Assembly (NCBI GenBank): GCA_002438405.1
Contig: DJOE01000023.1
Coordinates: forward strand, 440,402-504,401
From: Cyanobacteria bacterium UBA6446
GTDB lineage: Bacteria; Cyanobacteriota; Vampirovibrionia; Gastranaerophilales; Gastranaerophilaceae
Direction: 5' to 3'
DNA: 64,000 bases
Under the pieces are notes generated by a model. The model did no database searches. It saw only the letters and a program-made list of their open reading frames with translations, and was not told where the DNA came from. Shown piece by piece: positions 9,019 through 17,221 of this stretch; within the stretch, counting starts at the first letter, position 1; each line of letters begins with the position of its first letter. A program made the translations under genes and the position numbers.

Positions 9019-9957
9019 ATGGACAATTTTGATAACTATACTAAAGAAGATTTTTTGAAATTATATGACAAACCGCTATCAGAACTTATTGAGATTTCAC
9101 ACAAAATTACAGAAGAAAATTTTGACAATAACGTTGAAGCTTGCAGTATTATTAGTGCAAAAACAGGAGCATGTTCAGAAAATTGCAAATACTGTGCTCA
9201 AAGCAAACACAACCACGCAGAAATTGAATGCAGTCCTTTATTAGATATTGAAACAGTAAAAAAAGCAGCAATTTCAGCAAAAGAAAATGGCGCAACAAGA
9301 TTTTGTATTGTAACATCTGGTAGAGTTCCAAATGACAAAGATTTTCAAAAAATTCTGCAAATGATTAAAGAAGTTGCATCAATCGATGGTATTCATTGTT
9401 GTGCATCTTTAGGATTGTTATCAGAAGAACAAATTAAACAAATCAAAGAAGCCGGTGTTGAAAGATACAACCATAATATCAACACTTCAGAAAACTATCA
9501 CCAAAAAATTTGTACAACTCATAACTTTAAAGACCGAGTTCATACAGTAGAACTTATTCAAAAACACGGAATGGAAGCATGTTGTGGTGTAATTATCGGA
9601 ATGGGTGAATCAAGAGAAGATAGAATAGATATGGCGCTTTCGCTAAAGAAATTAAATCCTAAAACTGTTCCAATAAACTTTTTAAATCCAATTAAGGGAA
9701 CACCTCTAGAAAATTTTGAAGATAAAATTAACGAAGAAGAAATTTTAAAAACTATTTGTATTTTCAGAATTATTTTACCAAAAGCACTACTTCGTTATGC
9801 CGGTGGTAGAACAACAAGACTAAGCAAATTTCATCAAAAACTTGGAATTATCGCAGGTATAAATTCTGTTCTTGTAGGAAATTATTTAACAACAGCAGGT
9901 TCTGATGCGAATGAAGACAAAGAAATGTTGAAAGAACTTGACCTTGTTATGGTATAA
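9019..9957 (+). CDS. bioB: Biotin synthase BioB
   Basis: A 312-residue radical-SAM enzyme that inserts sulfur into dethiobiotin to make biotin. The radical-SAM 4Fe-4S ligands are C52, C56 and C59 in GACSENCKYCAQS. YNHNINTSE, GMGES, FLNPIKGTPLE and RYAGGR are the BioB blocks that bind SAM, dethiobiotin and the 2Fe-2S cluster. The start follows AAGGAGTAAATT. The rest of the bio pathway is not in the window, so the cell may import dethiobiotin or carry bio genes elsewhere. hydE follows after 8 nt. Confidence 0.96.
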   Translation: MDNFDNYTKEDFLKLYDKPLSELIEISHKITEENFDNNVEACSIISAKTGACSENCKYCAQSKHNHAEIECSPLLDIETVKKAAISAKENGATRFCIVTSGRVPNDKDFQKILQMIKEVASIDGIHCCASLGLLSEEQIKQIKEAGVERYNHNINTSENYHQKICTTHNFKDRVHTVELIQKHGMEACCGVIIGMGESREDRIDMALSLKKLNPKTVPINFLNPIKGTPLENFEDKINEEEILKTICIFRIILPKALLRYAGGRTTRLSKFHQKLGIIAGINSVLVGNYLTTAGSDANEDKEMLKELDLVMV

Positions 9958-9958
9958 T
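9953..9958 (+). promoter_or_regulatory. Possible internal promoter for leaderless hydE
   Basis: TATAAT preceded by TGG (an extended -10) ends 7 nt before the GTG start of hydE. There is no Shine-Dalgarno sequence in this gap, and the same geometry is seen at four other genes. The box lies inside the last codons of bioB. Confidence 0.4.
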
Positions 9959-9965
9959 TAAACAC

Positions 9966-10961
9966 GTGAAAAGCTATACTAAAAAAGAACTAATTGAAAT
10001 ACTGCAAGATGACTCTACAAATGACGAAATCTTTTCTCTTGCAGACAAAATAAGAAAAGAATATGTCGGAGATGAAGTTCATTTGAGAGGACTTATTGAA
10101 TTTTCCAATATTTGCAGATGCCATTGTGAATATTGCGGACTTCGTTGCGAAAACAAAAACCTTGACAGATATAGAATAACTCCGGAAGATATTATTCTTT
10201 ATGCCCAAAAGGCCGTTGAAATGGGATATAAAACAATTGTTCTTCAATCAGGCGAAGATTCATTCTATACCAAAGACATAATATGCAAAATCATTCAAGA
10301 AATCAAAAAGCTTGATGTAGCCTTAACTCTAAGTATCGGAGAAAAATCAATTGATGAATACAAAGCATACAAAGATGCTGGAGTTGACAGATATTTAATC
10401 CGAATTGAAACAACTGACAGAAATTTGTACAAAAAACTTCACCCACACATGGATTTTGACAACAGACTAAGATGTCTAAAAGATTTAAGAACTCTAGGTT
10501 ATGAAGTCGGAACAGGGTGTTTGGTTGGGCTTCCGAATCAAACAATAGAATCCCTAGCAGATGATATCTTATTCTTCAAAGAAATAAATGCTGATATGGT
10601 TGGAATAGGCCCTCTTATTCCACACCCGAATACTCCGCTAAAAAATTGTAAAGCCGGTAGTTTTGACTTGGCACGAAAAGTTATGGCACTCACAAGAATC
10701 TTGTTAAAAGATATAAATATTCCTGCAACAACTGCTATGGAAACACTAAATCCAAATGGAAGAATTTTAGCACTTCAAAGTGGTGCAAATGTTGTGATGC
10801 CAAATGTAACAACAACAGAATACCGAGCAAAATATGAAATTTATCCTAATAAAATTTGTATAAACGAAAATCCATCTCAATGCCGAAATTGTATTGGAGG
10901 AAAAATTCTATCAATAGGAAGAACAATCGCAAAGGACAAAGGTTTTAGGCACCATAATTAA
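9966..10961 (+). CDS. hydE: [FeFe]-hydrogenase maturase HydE (radical SAM)
   Basis: A 331-residue radical-SAM protein of the HydE family, which helps build the 2Fe subcluster of [FeFe]-hydrogenase. Ligands C50, C54 and C57 lie in NICRCHCEYCGLR, followed by the HydE-type DRYR, IVLQSGED, GIGPLIPHPNTPL and MPNVTTTEYR. The GTG start has no ribosome-binding site but sits 7 nt after a TATAAT. Its partners HydF and HydG and the hydrogenase are not in the window. A PylB-like or other HydE-like role is less likely given the QSGED and PHPNTPL blocks. Confidence 0.88.
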   Translation: MKSYTKKELIEILQDDSTNDEIFSLADKIRKEYVGDEVHLRGLIEFSNICRCHCEYCGLRCENKNLDRYRITPEDIILYAQKAVEMGYKTIVLQSGEDSFYTKDIICKIIQEIKKLDVALTLSIGEKSIDEYKAYKDAGVDRYLIRIETTDRNLYKKLHPHMDFDNRLRCLKDLRTLGYEVGTGCLVGLPNQTIESLADDILFFKEINADMVGIGPLIPHPNTPLKNCKAGSFDLARKVMALTRILLKDINIPATTAMETLNPNGRILALQSGANVVMPNVTTTEYRAKYEIYPNKICINENPSQCRNCIGGKILSIGRTIAKDKGFRHHN

Positions 10962-10962
10962 T

Positions 10963-10979
10963 TTCGCTATACCTAAACA
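10963..10979 (+). repeat. 17-bp direct repeat, copy 2, after hydE
   Basis: Identical to the 17-mer at 8984-9000. Here it begins 1 nt after the hydE stop codon and precedes a TTGACA box (near 11004) that could drive the Cys-rich leader ORF. Confidence 0.8.
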
Positions 10980-11051
10980 TATTATATTTACTTAACATTA
11001 CACTTGACAATAAAAAATGTTTTTGATTAAATATCTCTCAAAGGAAATATT

Positions 11052-11123
11052 ATGATTTACACAAATACCAATAAAAAAATGAATTGTTGTTGCTGTAAGA
11101 TTCGATGTCGGAACTTACGCTAA
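11052..11123 (+). CDS. Cys-rich 23-residue leader peptide, candidate attenuator
   Basis: A short ORF reading MIYTNTNKKMNCCCCKIRCR then NLR. Five of 23 codons are Cys, four in a row, followed by Arg/Lys. It has AAAGGAAATATT upstream and a TTGACA-18-TAAATA promoter-like pair before that. A strong Rho-independent terminator (11166-11202) lies 43 nt after its stop, then the ribosome-binding site of the 537-residue gene frame. Clustered codons for one amino acid ahead of a terminator are the mark of ribosome-stalling leader peptides; Cys-rich leaders that sense cysteine are known in other bacteria. Translation is inferred, not proven. Confidence 0.5.
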   Translation: MIYTNTNKKMNCCCCKIRCRNLR

Positions 11124-11165
11124 TTTGTGATATAAATTTACTTTATTATATAATCGACGTTTTTT

Positions 11166-11202
11166 AAGTTCCCTCCGTACACTAGGGAACTTAATTTTTT
11201 TT
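11166..11202 (+). terminator. Strong terminator or attenuator ahead of the membrane-protein gene
   Basis: A perfect 9-bp stem, AAGTTCCCT / AGGGAACTT, is followed by AATTTTTTTT. It lies between the Cys-rich leader ORF and the ribosome-binding site TTGGAGG of the next gene, so transcription into that gene must pass it or start after it. Confidence 0.85.
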
Positions 11203-11221
11203 ATTGGAGGAAAATTTTAAA

Positions 11222-12817
11222 ATGATAACAAATATAACAAACAATACAATTACACCACACAGACCACAATTTACAGGTGCGGTTGACGGACTTGCAACTC
11301 AAGTACTTAGAACATTAGATACCAATCCAATGGCAAATGCCGTTGGAATAGATTTGTTTGCAATGGTTGGACCAAGAACTTATATTGATACCAAAGAACG
11401 AAACATTAATGCCGGTTTTGAAACATTTTTTAGAGAATTCACAGGAACATTAATTGTCTGCCTTTCTGCAAGCTATTTAGCTAAAGGAATTTCTAAACTT
11501 GCAAACAAGATAATCAATCCTGAAATTCCAATCAACACTAATTCGTGGTTTTCAAATGATAGTATTGCAATCTTGCAAGCTGCTCATAAAAATACAAATA
11601 AATCATCAAACTATGTTTCTAATATTTTAAATAACATTTCCGGACGAGATGGAAAAACAATTAAAAATTACAAAGATATTGATTGGGCAAAAACCGAGTG
11701 GGTAAATGATTCAAAATGGAAAAATTACAAATGGGATAACCAAAAATTTAACAACATTTCAGACAAATTAAAATCTGAAAAAGAAGTAAATTCTTTAATT
11801 TCAGAACTTATTGAAAACAAAAATATTTCAGAAAAAGATGGCAAACAATTGCAAAATATTTTAGAATTTAGAATTACAAATGCTCTAAAATCCGACAAAG
11901 TAAATGTTAAAATTGGAGAAAAAACATTATCTTCATCATTACACAATGTTCTTAGAGATACTATTGATTTAGGCAAAAATGTTTTTTATAATTCTAAAAT
12001 TGACTCTGAAAAAGCGATTTCTAAAATTTTAAAAATCAATAAAATCAAAGGTGTTGGAGCTTTGGCAATCGCTTCAACATTAGGATTAACAAATCAATAT
12101 ATCAATAGAAAACTTACAGAAAAAAGAACCGGCGAAAGTGGATTTCCTGGGGATTCAAATTACAAAGGAGTTGAATCTTCAAACAAAAAAGATAATAGCA
12201 AATTATTCTTAGCAGAAAAAATTCTAGCAAGTGTTGGAATGGCAGCAATGGCACTAGGTGTGATGAAAATTAAATCACCTGCAGATTTCATTAAAAAACT
12301 TGAGTTTACCGGACCTGTAACAAGCGGGAATGCAATTAAAACAGTTTATGCCTCAACTCTTATTGGAAGATTTTTGGCTTCTGACAATAAAAGAGAATTG
12401 AAAGAAACAGTAACAAGAGATTACTTTGGATTCTTGAACTGGCTTGTTCTTGGAGGTTTTGCTGCAAAAGGAGTGGCAAATATTCTTGACCCAAAACGAG
12501 AAAACTTGTTTAATATTTCAAAATCAGGTAAAGGAATTAAACATTGGTTAAATAATATTTCTCTAAAAAGTCATAACGAGATACTTGCCCAAGGTAGCAA
12601 ATTTGCAAAGAAAAATATGTGGAAACTGAATTTGGCTCATGTTGGAGGCTTGGCATATTCAACCATTGCTCTTGGTGTACTTTTACCGAAATTGAATATC
12701 TATTTGGCAAATCACTCCAGAACTTCAAAAACAAATAATCAAATTAAACAAACAAAAACACAAAATGTATCAATGACAGGTTTTATGAATAAACAAAACC
12801 GAAATCTGATTGCATAA
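11222..12817 (+). CDS. Large membrane-associated hypothetical protein
   Basis: About 531 residues, family not recognised. The N-terminal tail is polar and Thr/Asn-rich, with QFTGA at residues 16-20. Hydrophobic segments occur near residues 70-90 (FTGTLIVCLSASYLAKGI), 275-295, 330-350, 405-425 and in the C-terminal 60 residues; a 200-residue polar region with two Trp-rich patches lies between the first and second. The ATG at 11222 follows GGAGG with an 11-nt gap; a TTG at 11204 is less likely. It may be controlled by the preceding leader peptide and terminator. Confidence 0.65.
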   Translation: MITNITNNTITPHRPQFTGAVDGLATQVLRTLDTNPMANAVGIDLFAMVGPRTYIDTKERNINAGFETFFREFTGTLIVCLSASYLAKGISKLANKIINPEIPINTNSWFSNDSIAILQAAHKNTNKSSNYVSNILNNISGRDGKTIKNYKDIDWAKTEWVNDSKWKNYKWDNQKFNNISDKLKSEKEVNSLISELIENKNISEKDGKQLQNILEFRITNALKSDKVNVKIGEKTLSSSLHNVLRDTIDLGKNVFYNSKIDSEKAISKILKINKIKGVGALAIASTLGLTNQYINRKLTEKRTGESGFPGDSNYKGVESSNKKDNSKLFLAEKILASVGMAAMALGVMKIKSPADFIKKLEFTGPVTSGNAIKTVYASTLIGRFLASDNKRELKETVTRDYFGFLNWLVLGGFAAKGVANILDPKRENLFNISKSGKGIKHWLNNISLKSHNEILAQGSKFAKKNMWKLNLAHVGGLAYSTIALGVLLPKLNIYLANHSRTSKTNNQIKQTKTQNVSMTGFMNKQNRNLIA

Positions 12818-12867
12818 AAAACACTTTTTCTTTATAGTAAATATATTACTTTAAAAGGGGAATGCGA

Positions 12868-13386
12868 GTGCAAAAAGAACTAACAGAAAGTCTTGAAAAA
12901 TATCTTTTGGCAATTTATGAAATTGTCAAAGTTAATCAAGCTGCGAGGGTTAAAGATGTTTCAAACTATTTAAAAATAGGAGGACCTGCAACATCTGAAG
13001 CCGTTAAAACATTAGCTCAAAGGGGTTATATAAATTATGTTCCTTATGGAATTATAACAATCACTCCTAAAGGCATTCAAAAAGCAGAAGAAAAGATTTC
13101 TCGACATCAAACAATTTCTAATTTTTTGGAAAAAGTTCTTCAAGTTGAACCGGAAAAAGTTGATTTTTCTACAACACAAATTGAATATGCAATGCCAAGT
13201 GATGTTCTTGAAAAATTTGTGCAGTTTTTGACCTTTATGGAAAAATGTTCTTGCAAAGAACCCAAATGGGTAAAAAGTTTTAAATATTACTCCAAAGAGG
13301 GTAAAATGCAAGACAAATGCCAAAACTGTATGGCAAACAAAAATAATTTCGACAACTCTTCATGTTGTAGCTCTTGTGCAAAATAA
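12868..13386 (+). CDS. DtxR/MntR-family metal-responsive repressor with Cys-rich tail
   Basis: About 172 residues. The N-terminal winged helix (ESLEKYLLAIYEI, then a recognition helix near GGPATSEAVKTLAQRGYI) and the metal-binding dimerisation helix (RHQTISNFLEKVL) are those of DtxR/MntR/IdeR repressors. Such proteins bind Fe or Mn and shut off uptake genes. The family core ends near residue 130; here a tail follows with CSC, CQNC and CCSSC clusters, giving eight cysteines in the last 55 residues. I chose GTG at 12868, since AAGGGG lies 7 nt before it; ATG at 12862 is too close. No transporter gene is adjacent. Confidence 0.85.
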   Translation: MQKELTESLEKYLLAIYEIVKVNQAARVKDVSNYLKIGGPATSEAVKTLAQRGYINYVPYGIITITPKGIQKAEEKISRHQTISNFLEKVLQVEPEKVDFSTTQIEYAMPSDVLEKFVQFLTFMEKCSCKEPKWVKSFKYYSKEGKMQDKCQNCMANKNNFDNSSCCSSCAK

Positions 13387-13403
13387 AAAATAAGGAGTCT
13401 TAA

Positions 13404-14507
13404 ATGAAAATTTTACCAATCAATATCTACTCTGCAAAAAATAAAGTAAATATTCAAAATTCACAAAATAAAATTTACAATTCTAATCCAATTTTCACAT
13501 CTCAGAATGATAGATTTGAAAGTTCTCCAAAATCAATGATTGATATGCAATTTGAATCATTGGAAAATAAAATTGCAAACAATGTTCAACCCTACTTAGA
13601 AGCAACAAAAGATAAATTTATAAAAGTTGCAAAAATTGGTTATGATTCGCAAGAAAAATTAAAAATAGTTCAAAGCGGAGAACAACGTTTATTTTCAAAT
13701 GTTGTTAGTGCATTAAAAAATGATAGTTTTGAAAATGCAGAAAAAATAGCTCAACCTTATAAACAATACCAAAATAATATCAAATATTTTGAAGCAACTG
13801 CAAAAAATATGGAAACTAGTTCTTTTTCAACTCCGGAAATTCAAAATTACATTGAACGAAATAGAGAAAAAATGTACCAAAATTCAGAAGAAGTTGAAAA
13901 GCTTGAACCGATTTATGATAAAGTTGAAGAATCAAAACAAAATATGCTAGAAGAATTGGACAAATATAAATTTCAAAATAGAAAAGTCAAAGACCTTGCA
14001 GATGTGAATAAAAGTGCAACAGTAGGACTTCTTTTTAGCAATTACCAAGAAGCAAACGATATTATAAAAGAATTTAATAACCTAAAAAACGGGTACAAAA
14101 ATAAATCTATTCCAATGTATCAACTTGAAAAGAGATTAGAAAAATTGCACTATAATGTAGATGATTTTAACCCGACATCTGAAAAGAAAAATGAAGATTT
14201 AGACTATATAGATAGATTCTTAGAAAAAAATAAAGACTATTACGCAACAACTGTTTCAAAAGATTATTTAAAAAGTGTATATGAAAAATTAAATCAAAAA
14301 TCAAATGAAGCAATTGAAAAATACTCAAACGATTTAGATGAATACATTGAGCAGAATTCACCTAATTTAAATCAAGACATTATAGATAAAACTATTGAAA
14401 CTCAAAACAAAATAAATGAAAGATTAAATAATTTAATCCAAACAGAAAAGAATAAATTTTACGAACAATCATATAAAGATTTTCAAAAGAATAATCCAGA
14501 TTTTTAA
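13404..14507 (+). CDS. Coiled-coil hypothetical protein
   Basis: A 367-residue, highly charged, mostly helical protein with long coiled-coil stretches (about residues 90-200 and 210-350) and no membrane segment. The Asn-rich N-terminus has PIFTS at residues 29-33, the same F-T-S/G type of tail motif seen in other unknown proteins of the window. The ribosome-binding site is AAGGAGTCTTAA. No function can be assigned. It follows the DtxR-type gene by 17 nt and may share its transcript. Confidence 0.65.
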   Translation: MKILPINIYSAKNKVNIQNSQNKIYNSNPIFTSQNDRFESSPKSMIDMQFESLENKIANNVQPYLEATKDKFIKVAKIGYDSQEKLKIVQSGEQRLFSNVVSALKNDSFENAEKIAQPYKQYQNNIKYFEATAKNMETSSFSTPEIQNYIERNREKMYQNSEEVEKLEPIYDKVEESKQNMLEELDKYKFQNRKVKDLADVNKSATVGLLFSNYQEANDIIKEFNNLKNGYKNKSIPMYQLEKRLEKLHYNVDDFNPTSEKKNEDLDYIDRFLEKNKDYYATTVSKDYLKSVYEKLNQKSNEAIEKYSNDLDEYIEQNSPNLNQDIIDKTIETQNKINERLNNLIQTEKNKFYEQSYKDFQKNNPDF

Positions 14508-14550
14508 TATTTAATTTTTTTGAAAAAGGGCATAGTCTATTACATTTTCT

Positions 14551-14712
14551 TCCTCCCCTTAAAATAAGGGAGAGGGCTGGGGTGAGGGTTCATTTACCAT
14601 GTCATTACGAACGGGTATAAAGTCATTTGTCGTTAAAAATTCAAAATATCTGCTAGTGTAGTAATCCATAACACAGGAATAATTACAAATGTAGGTTGGC
14701 ATCTATGCCAAC
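14551..14712. repeat. Composite of intergenic palindromic elements
   Basis: This GC-richer intergenic stretch holds CTCCCCTT / AAGGGAG, followed by GAGGGCTGGGGTGAGGG (14551-14589), which resembles the widespread REP-like intergenic element found in many Gram-negative genomes. A second palindrome, GTTGGCAT / ATGCCAAC, lies at 14695-14712. Base composition is unlike the surroundings. The resemblance is from memory. Confidence 0.5.
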
Positions 14713-14762
14713 ATGATAAATTAAAATATTTGACAAATTTTGATAAATTTAATAATATTGTA

Positions 14763-15005
14763 ATGATGGAATATATTAAAGAATCAAATAAAAATTTAAT
14801 GAGTTTGCGAGCTAGTTTAATCACGACTGTTGTTGTTTTAACTGGAGGTATTGTCGGATTATTTTTATCTGAGTTTGAAATTATTTCAAAAACAATTTTT
14901 ATTATGATTGGTTTATATTTTGATATATTGTTCATTTGTAATATTTTAGATATAAATCAGAGAATAAATAAAAATATAGGAGCTCTAAAAAATGAATGCA
15001 AATGA
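14763..15005 (+). CDS. Small two-helix membrane protein
   Basis: About 80 residues with two membrane segments (LITTVVVLTGGIVGLFL and IFIMIGLYFDILFICNIL) and a charged C-terminus. There is no clear ribosome-binding site; a TTG start at 14730 is also possible. It overlaps the next small membrane protein by 14 bp, which suggests the two are co-translated. Function unknown. Confidence 0.5.
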   Translation: MMEYIKESNKNLMSLRASLITTVVVLTGGIVGLFLSEFEIISKTIFIMIGLYFDILFICNILDINQRINKNIGALKNECK

Positions 15006-15114
15006 TATTTTAGGTATTTTTTTAGCGGCTTTCTTTTTAATTGTGGGAACTTATTTTAATTATAAGTTTAAACAAATAGACAAAGAAGATAAGTCAGCGC
15101 ACAAAAAAGTATAA
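14992..15114 (+). CDS. 40-residue single-span membrane protein
   Basis: The ATG follows ATAGGAGCTCTAAAA, a good ribosome-binding site. The product has one hydrophobic helix (ILGIFLAAFFLIVGTYF) and a charged tail rich in Lys/Asp. It overlaps the end of the preceding small membrane gene and ends directly at a bidirectional terminator. The gene pair resembles small paired membrane subunits, but the function is unknown. Confidence 0.6.
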   Translation: MNANDILGIFLAAFFLIVGTYFNYKFKQIDKEDKSAHKKV

Positions 15115-15141
15115 AAAAGACCACATAATGTGGTCTTTTTT
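15113..15141. terminator. Bidirectional terminator
   Basis: A-rich, GACCACA / TGTGGTC stem, then T-rich on either strand. It serves both the plus-strand small membrane genes and the minus-strand pilin-like gene that ends at 15151. Confidence 0.9.
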
Positions 15142-15150
15142 ATATGGAAA

Positions 15151-16335
15151 TTAATTTCCAGTACACATAACATTATAGTTTTCATCTTTACGAGCATATT
15201 CTATAACATCAAGCTGGAAAAATACTCTGTTTGCATGATAAGTACCTAATTCTGAAGAAGACCAAAACCAACCAGATGTTGGTAAACCTAAACTAGGGTC
15301 TTTTTTACTTGCTTGATATATGCTATGAAGTTTTGATTTATCAGGAAGACTCAACCCAACAGTATCACATGCTTTTTTTGCGCCAGCCCAATAGTTATCA
15401 ATATTTGACCAACCAGAATTTGCCCAATCTGGATCCCATTTTTTCATCTCTTCACTTCCTCCTTTTATCGGGTCGTATGAAGGAAGGACATAAACACAAC
15501 CAATACCTTTTACTTCTTTTCCTGCGCAACCTGTACTAAATTTTGCAGTTTTAAAACTTCGGATATCATATTGTTTACCGTTTCGTGCTTCACTGTTTGG
15601 ACCTTTGAAACCGTTCACGTCCATTACAAAGTCGATTGGGGCAGTTACACTTGTTGTGTATGCGAATTTCTTTGTTCTACCAAAACCGATTGGCAAATCT
15701 GCAAAGCTTGGTGTTACGGTATCACCATCTCCAATTATTCCTGCATTTGGATTGTAAGTTAGTATTAGTGTTGCTCCGTCTGCTAGAATAATACCCACGT
15801 TATCGGATTTGTTGTCTTTTAAGTTTAAATTCTTGCCTGTTTTTGCTTTTGATACATCATAAGTTTCACCATCTGTTGTTGTTACAGTCTTAGTTGGCCA
15901 ACAGTTTGCAATGTGTGCAGCATCACATCTGGTACTTATTTTTATATATTTTGAAAATTCATCTACAAATTCATCGGTACTATTATATGTTCTTTCTAGT
16001 CCACCGTCAGCTCTCATTAAGTCCATTGATTTTGTAATCTTTTGTGCAATGTTTGCTTGTGCTTCTGAATTTTCTCGTTCTGCAATATTTTTTAGTAATG
16101 TTGGCATTGTCAATGCTGCGACAACTCCGATTACGCCGAGTGTGATTAATACCTCTGCAAGTGTGAATGCACACTTGCGAGTGAATAGTGAATGGTGAGA
16201 AGTGAATAGTCCGTTACGGTTATATTTATTTCTTAAATCGGTTAAAACCTTTGCTACGAGACTATTATAGGTTGCCCCCCCCCCCGAAAGTCGCTCTATG
16301 ACTGCGTTTTGACATTTCTTAAAACTCCTTTTCAT
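15151..16335 (-). CDS. Type IV pilin-like protein with a phase-variable poly-G tract
   Basis: About 394 residues. The prepilin signature FTLAEVLITLGVIGVVAALT lies near residues 58-77, so a type IV prepilin peptidase should cut before the Phe. The C-terminal globular region with Cys, GGSEEMKKWDP and WFWSSSELG resembles pseudopilin or minor-pilin heads of gut Melainabacteria. The leader is unusually long (57 residues) and includes Gly-Gly-Gly coded by an 11-G tract. No ATG, GTG or TTG exists in frame between the tract and the prepilin motif, so translation must cross it. The in-frame ATG at 16335 has no ribosome-binding site; see the tract entry for the better start. Confidence 0.85.
   Translation of the reverse strand: MKRSFKKCQNAVIERLSGGGATYNSLVAKVLTDLRNKYNRNGLFTSHHSLFTRKCAFTLAEVLITLGVIGVVAALTMPTLLKNIAERENSEAQANIAQKITKSMDLMRADGGLERTYNSTDEFVDEFSKYIKISTRCDAAHIANCWPTKTVTTTDGETYDVSKAKTGKNLNLKDNKSDNVGIILADGATLILTYNPNAGIIGDGDTVTPSFADLPIGFGRTKKFAYTTSVTAPIDFVMDVNGFKGPNSEARNGKQYDIRSFKTAKFSTGCAGKEVKGIGCVYVLPSYDPIKGGSEEMKKWDPDWANSGWSNIDNYWAGAKKACDTVGLSLPDKSKLHSIYQASKKDPSLGLPTSGWFWSSSELGTYHANRVFFQLDVIEYARKDENYNVMCTGN
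16275..16285 (-). repeat. 11-base C/G homopolymer inside the pilin 5' region
   Basis: Eleven C on the plus strand (11 G in the coding sense). Just upstream in the coding sense, AAGGAG is followed 9 nt later by an ATG (coding sense, at 16315) in the +2 frame relative to the pilin frame. With 11 G that start ends at a TAG shortly after the tract. With 10 or 13 G it would read straight into the pilin. Tract slippage would therefore switch the pilin on and off. Confidence 0.75.
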
Positions 16336-16415
16336 GTTTATATAAATTCAATACTATATTCTTATTATAAATTATTTTACTCAATTCCTCAACCCTACAA
16401 AAAAGGGAATTACTA

Positions 16416-16446
16416 TCAAAAAAGAAAAGGGGCTCTTCGCCCCTTT
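16416..16446 (-). terminator. Terminator of the acetyltransferase gene
   Basis: AAAGGGG / CCCCTTT stem with a 7-nt loop. On the minus strand it is followed by TTTTCTTTTTTG. It lies about 130 nt beyond the acetyltransferase stop. Confidence 0.85.
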
Positions 16447-16572
16447 CCATTCAAATGAACTAAAAAGTCAGTATTTTTAACTGATATTTCTATATACGGA
16501 ATAAAATACAAAAACTTTAATATTTTACTTCCTTTTGTTACATTTATTTACAAAAGTCAAACTTTTAAAAAC

Positions 16573-17160
16573 TTATGAATTTTTAGCTCTTACATCGTCA
16601 AAATATTTAATTGGATTACAAGGATTACCAACCGCAACACAATTATCAGGAATTGAACGAGTTACAACACTTCCAGCCCCAATAATACTATTTTTGCCAA
16701 TAGTTACCCCTGGGAGAATTATTACCCCTCCGCCAATCCAAGCTCCATCTTTAATTTCAACAGGATCGGCACAAGTATTAAAATAAATAGGATCGTTTTC
16801 TGATCGATTTTGAATATATCTATCTTCCGGCAAAATCGGGTGATATGCCGTATAAATTTGCAAGTTTGGTGCAATCATAACACAAGAACCAATTGTAATT
16901 TTTTCATTATCAATAAATGTACAATTAGAACCAATAATTACATCGTCTCCAATAAAAATATTTTTACCAAAATCACAAAAGAACTTTTGGTCAATTGCAA
17001 CATTTTTACCAATAGAACCAAGCATTTTTTCTAAAATTTCTCGTTTCTTTACATCATCACCATAGTCAAGCAAAGAATATTCCCTTGCCAAATTCCTAGC
17101 TTGGATATGTAATTTATTAAGTTCATCAGAAGAAGTTTTGATATATTTATATTGTTTCAT
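16573..17160 (-). CDS. Maltose/galactoside-type sugar O-acetyltransferase
   Basis: A 195-residue hexapeptide-repeat (left-handed beta-helix) acetyltransferase of the Maa/LacA/NodL group, transferring acetyl from acetyl-CoA to a sugar hydroxyl. It has the N-terminal Maa helical region (LHIQARNLAREYSLLDYGDD) and a core with FGKNIFIGDDVIIGSNC. The likely catalytic His lies in AYHPI, and the C-terminal coil has GGVIILPGVTIGKNSIIGAG. The start follows GGGATAAAAT. Sugar substrate unknown. Confidence 0.93.
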   Translation of the reverse strand: MKQYKYIKTSSDELNKLHIQARNLAREYSLLDYGDDVKKREILEKMLGSIGKNVAIDQKFFCDFGKNIFIGDDVIIGSNCTFIDNEKITIGSCVMIAPNLQIYTAYHPILPEDRYIQNRSENDPIYFNTCADPVEIKDGAWIGGGVIILPGVTIGKNSIIGAGSVVTRSIPDNCVAVGNPCNPIKYFDDVRAKNS

Positions 17161-17221
17161 ATTTTATCCCATTATTCATAATAAGCAGATTCTATTTTGA
17201 TTATAATATGAATATATTATT

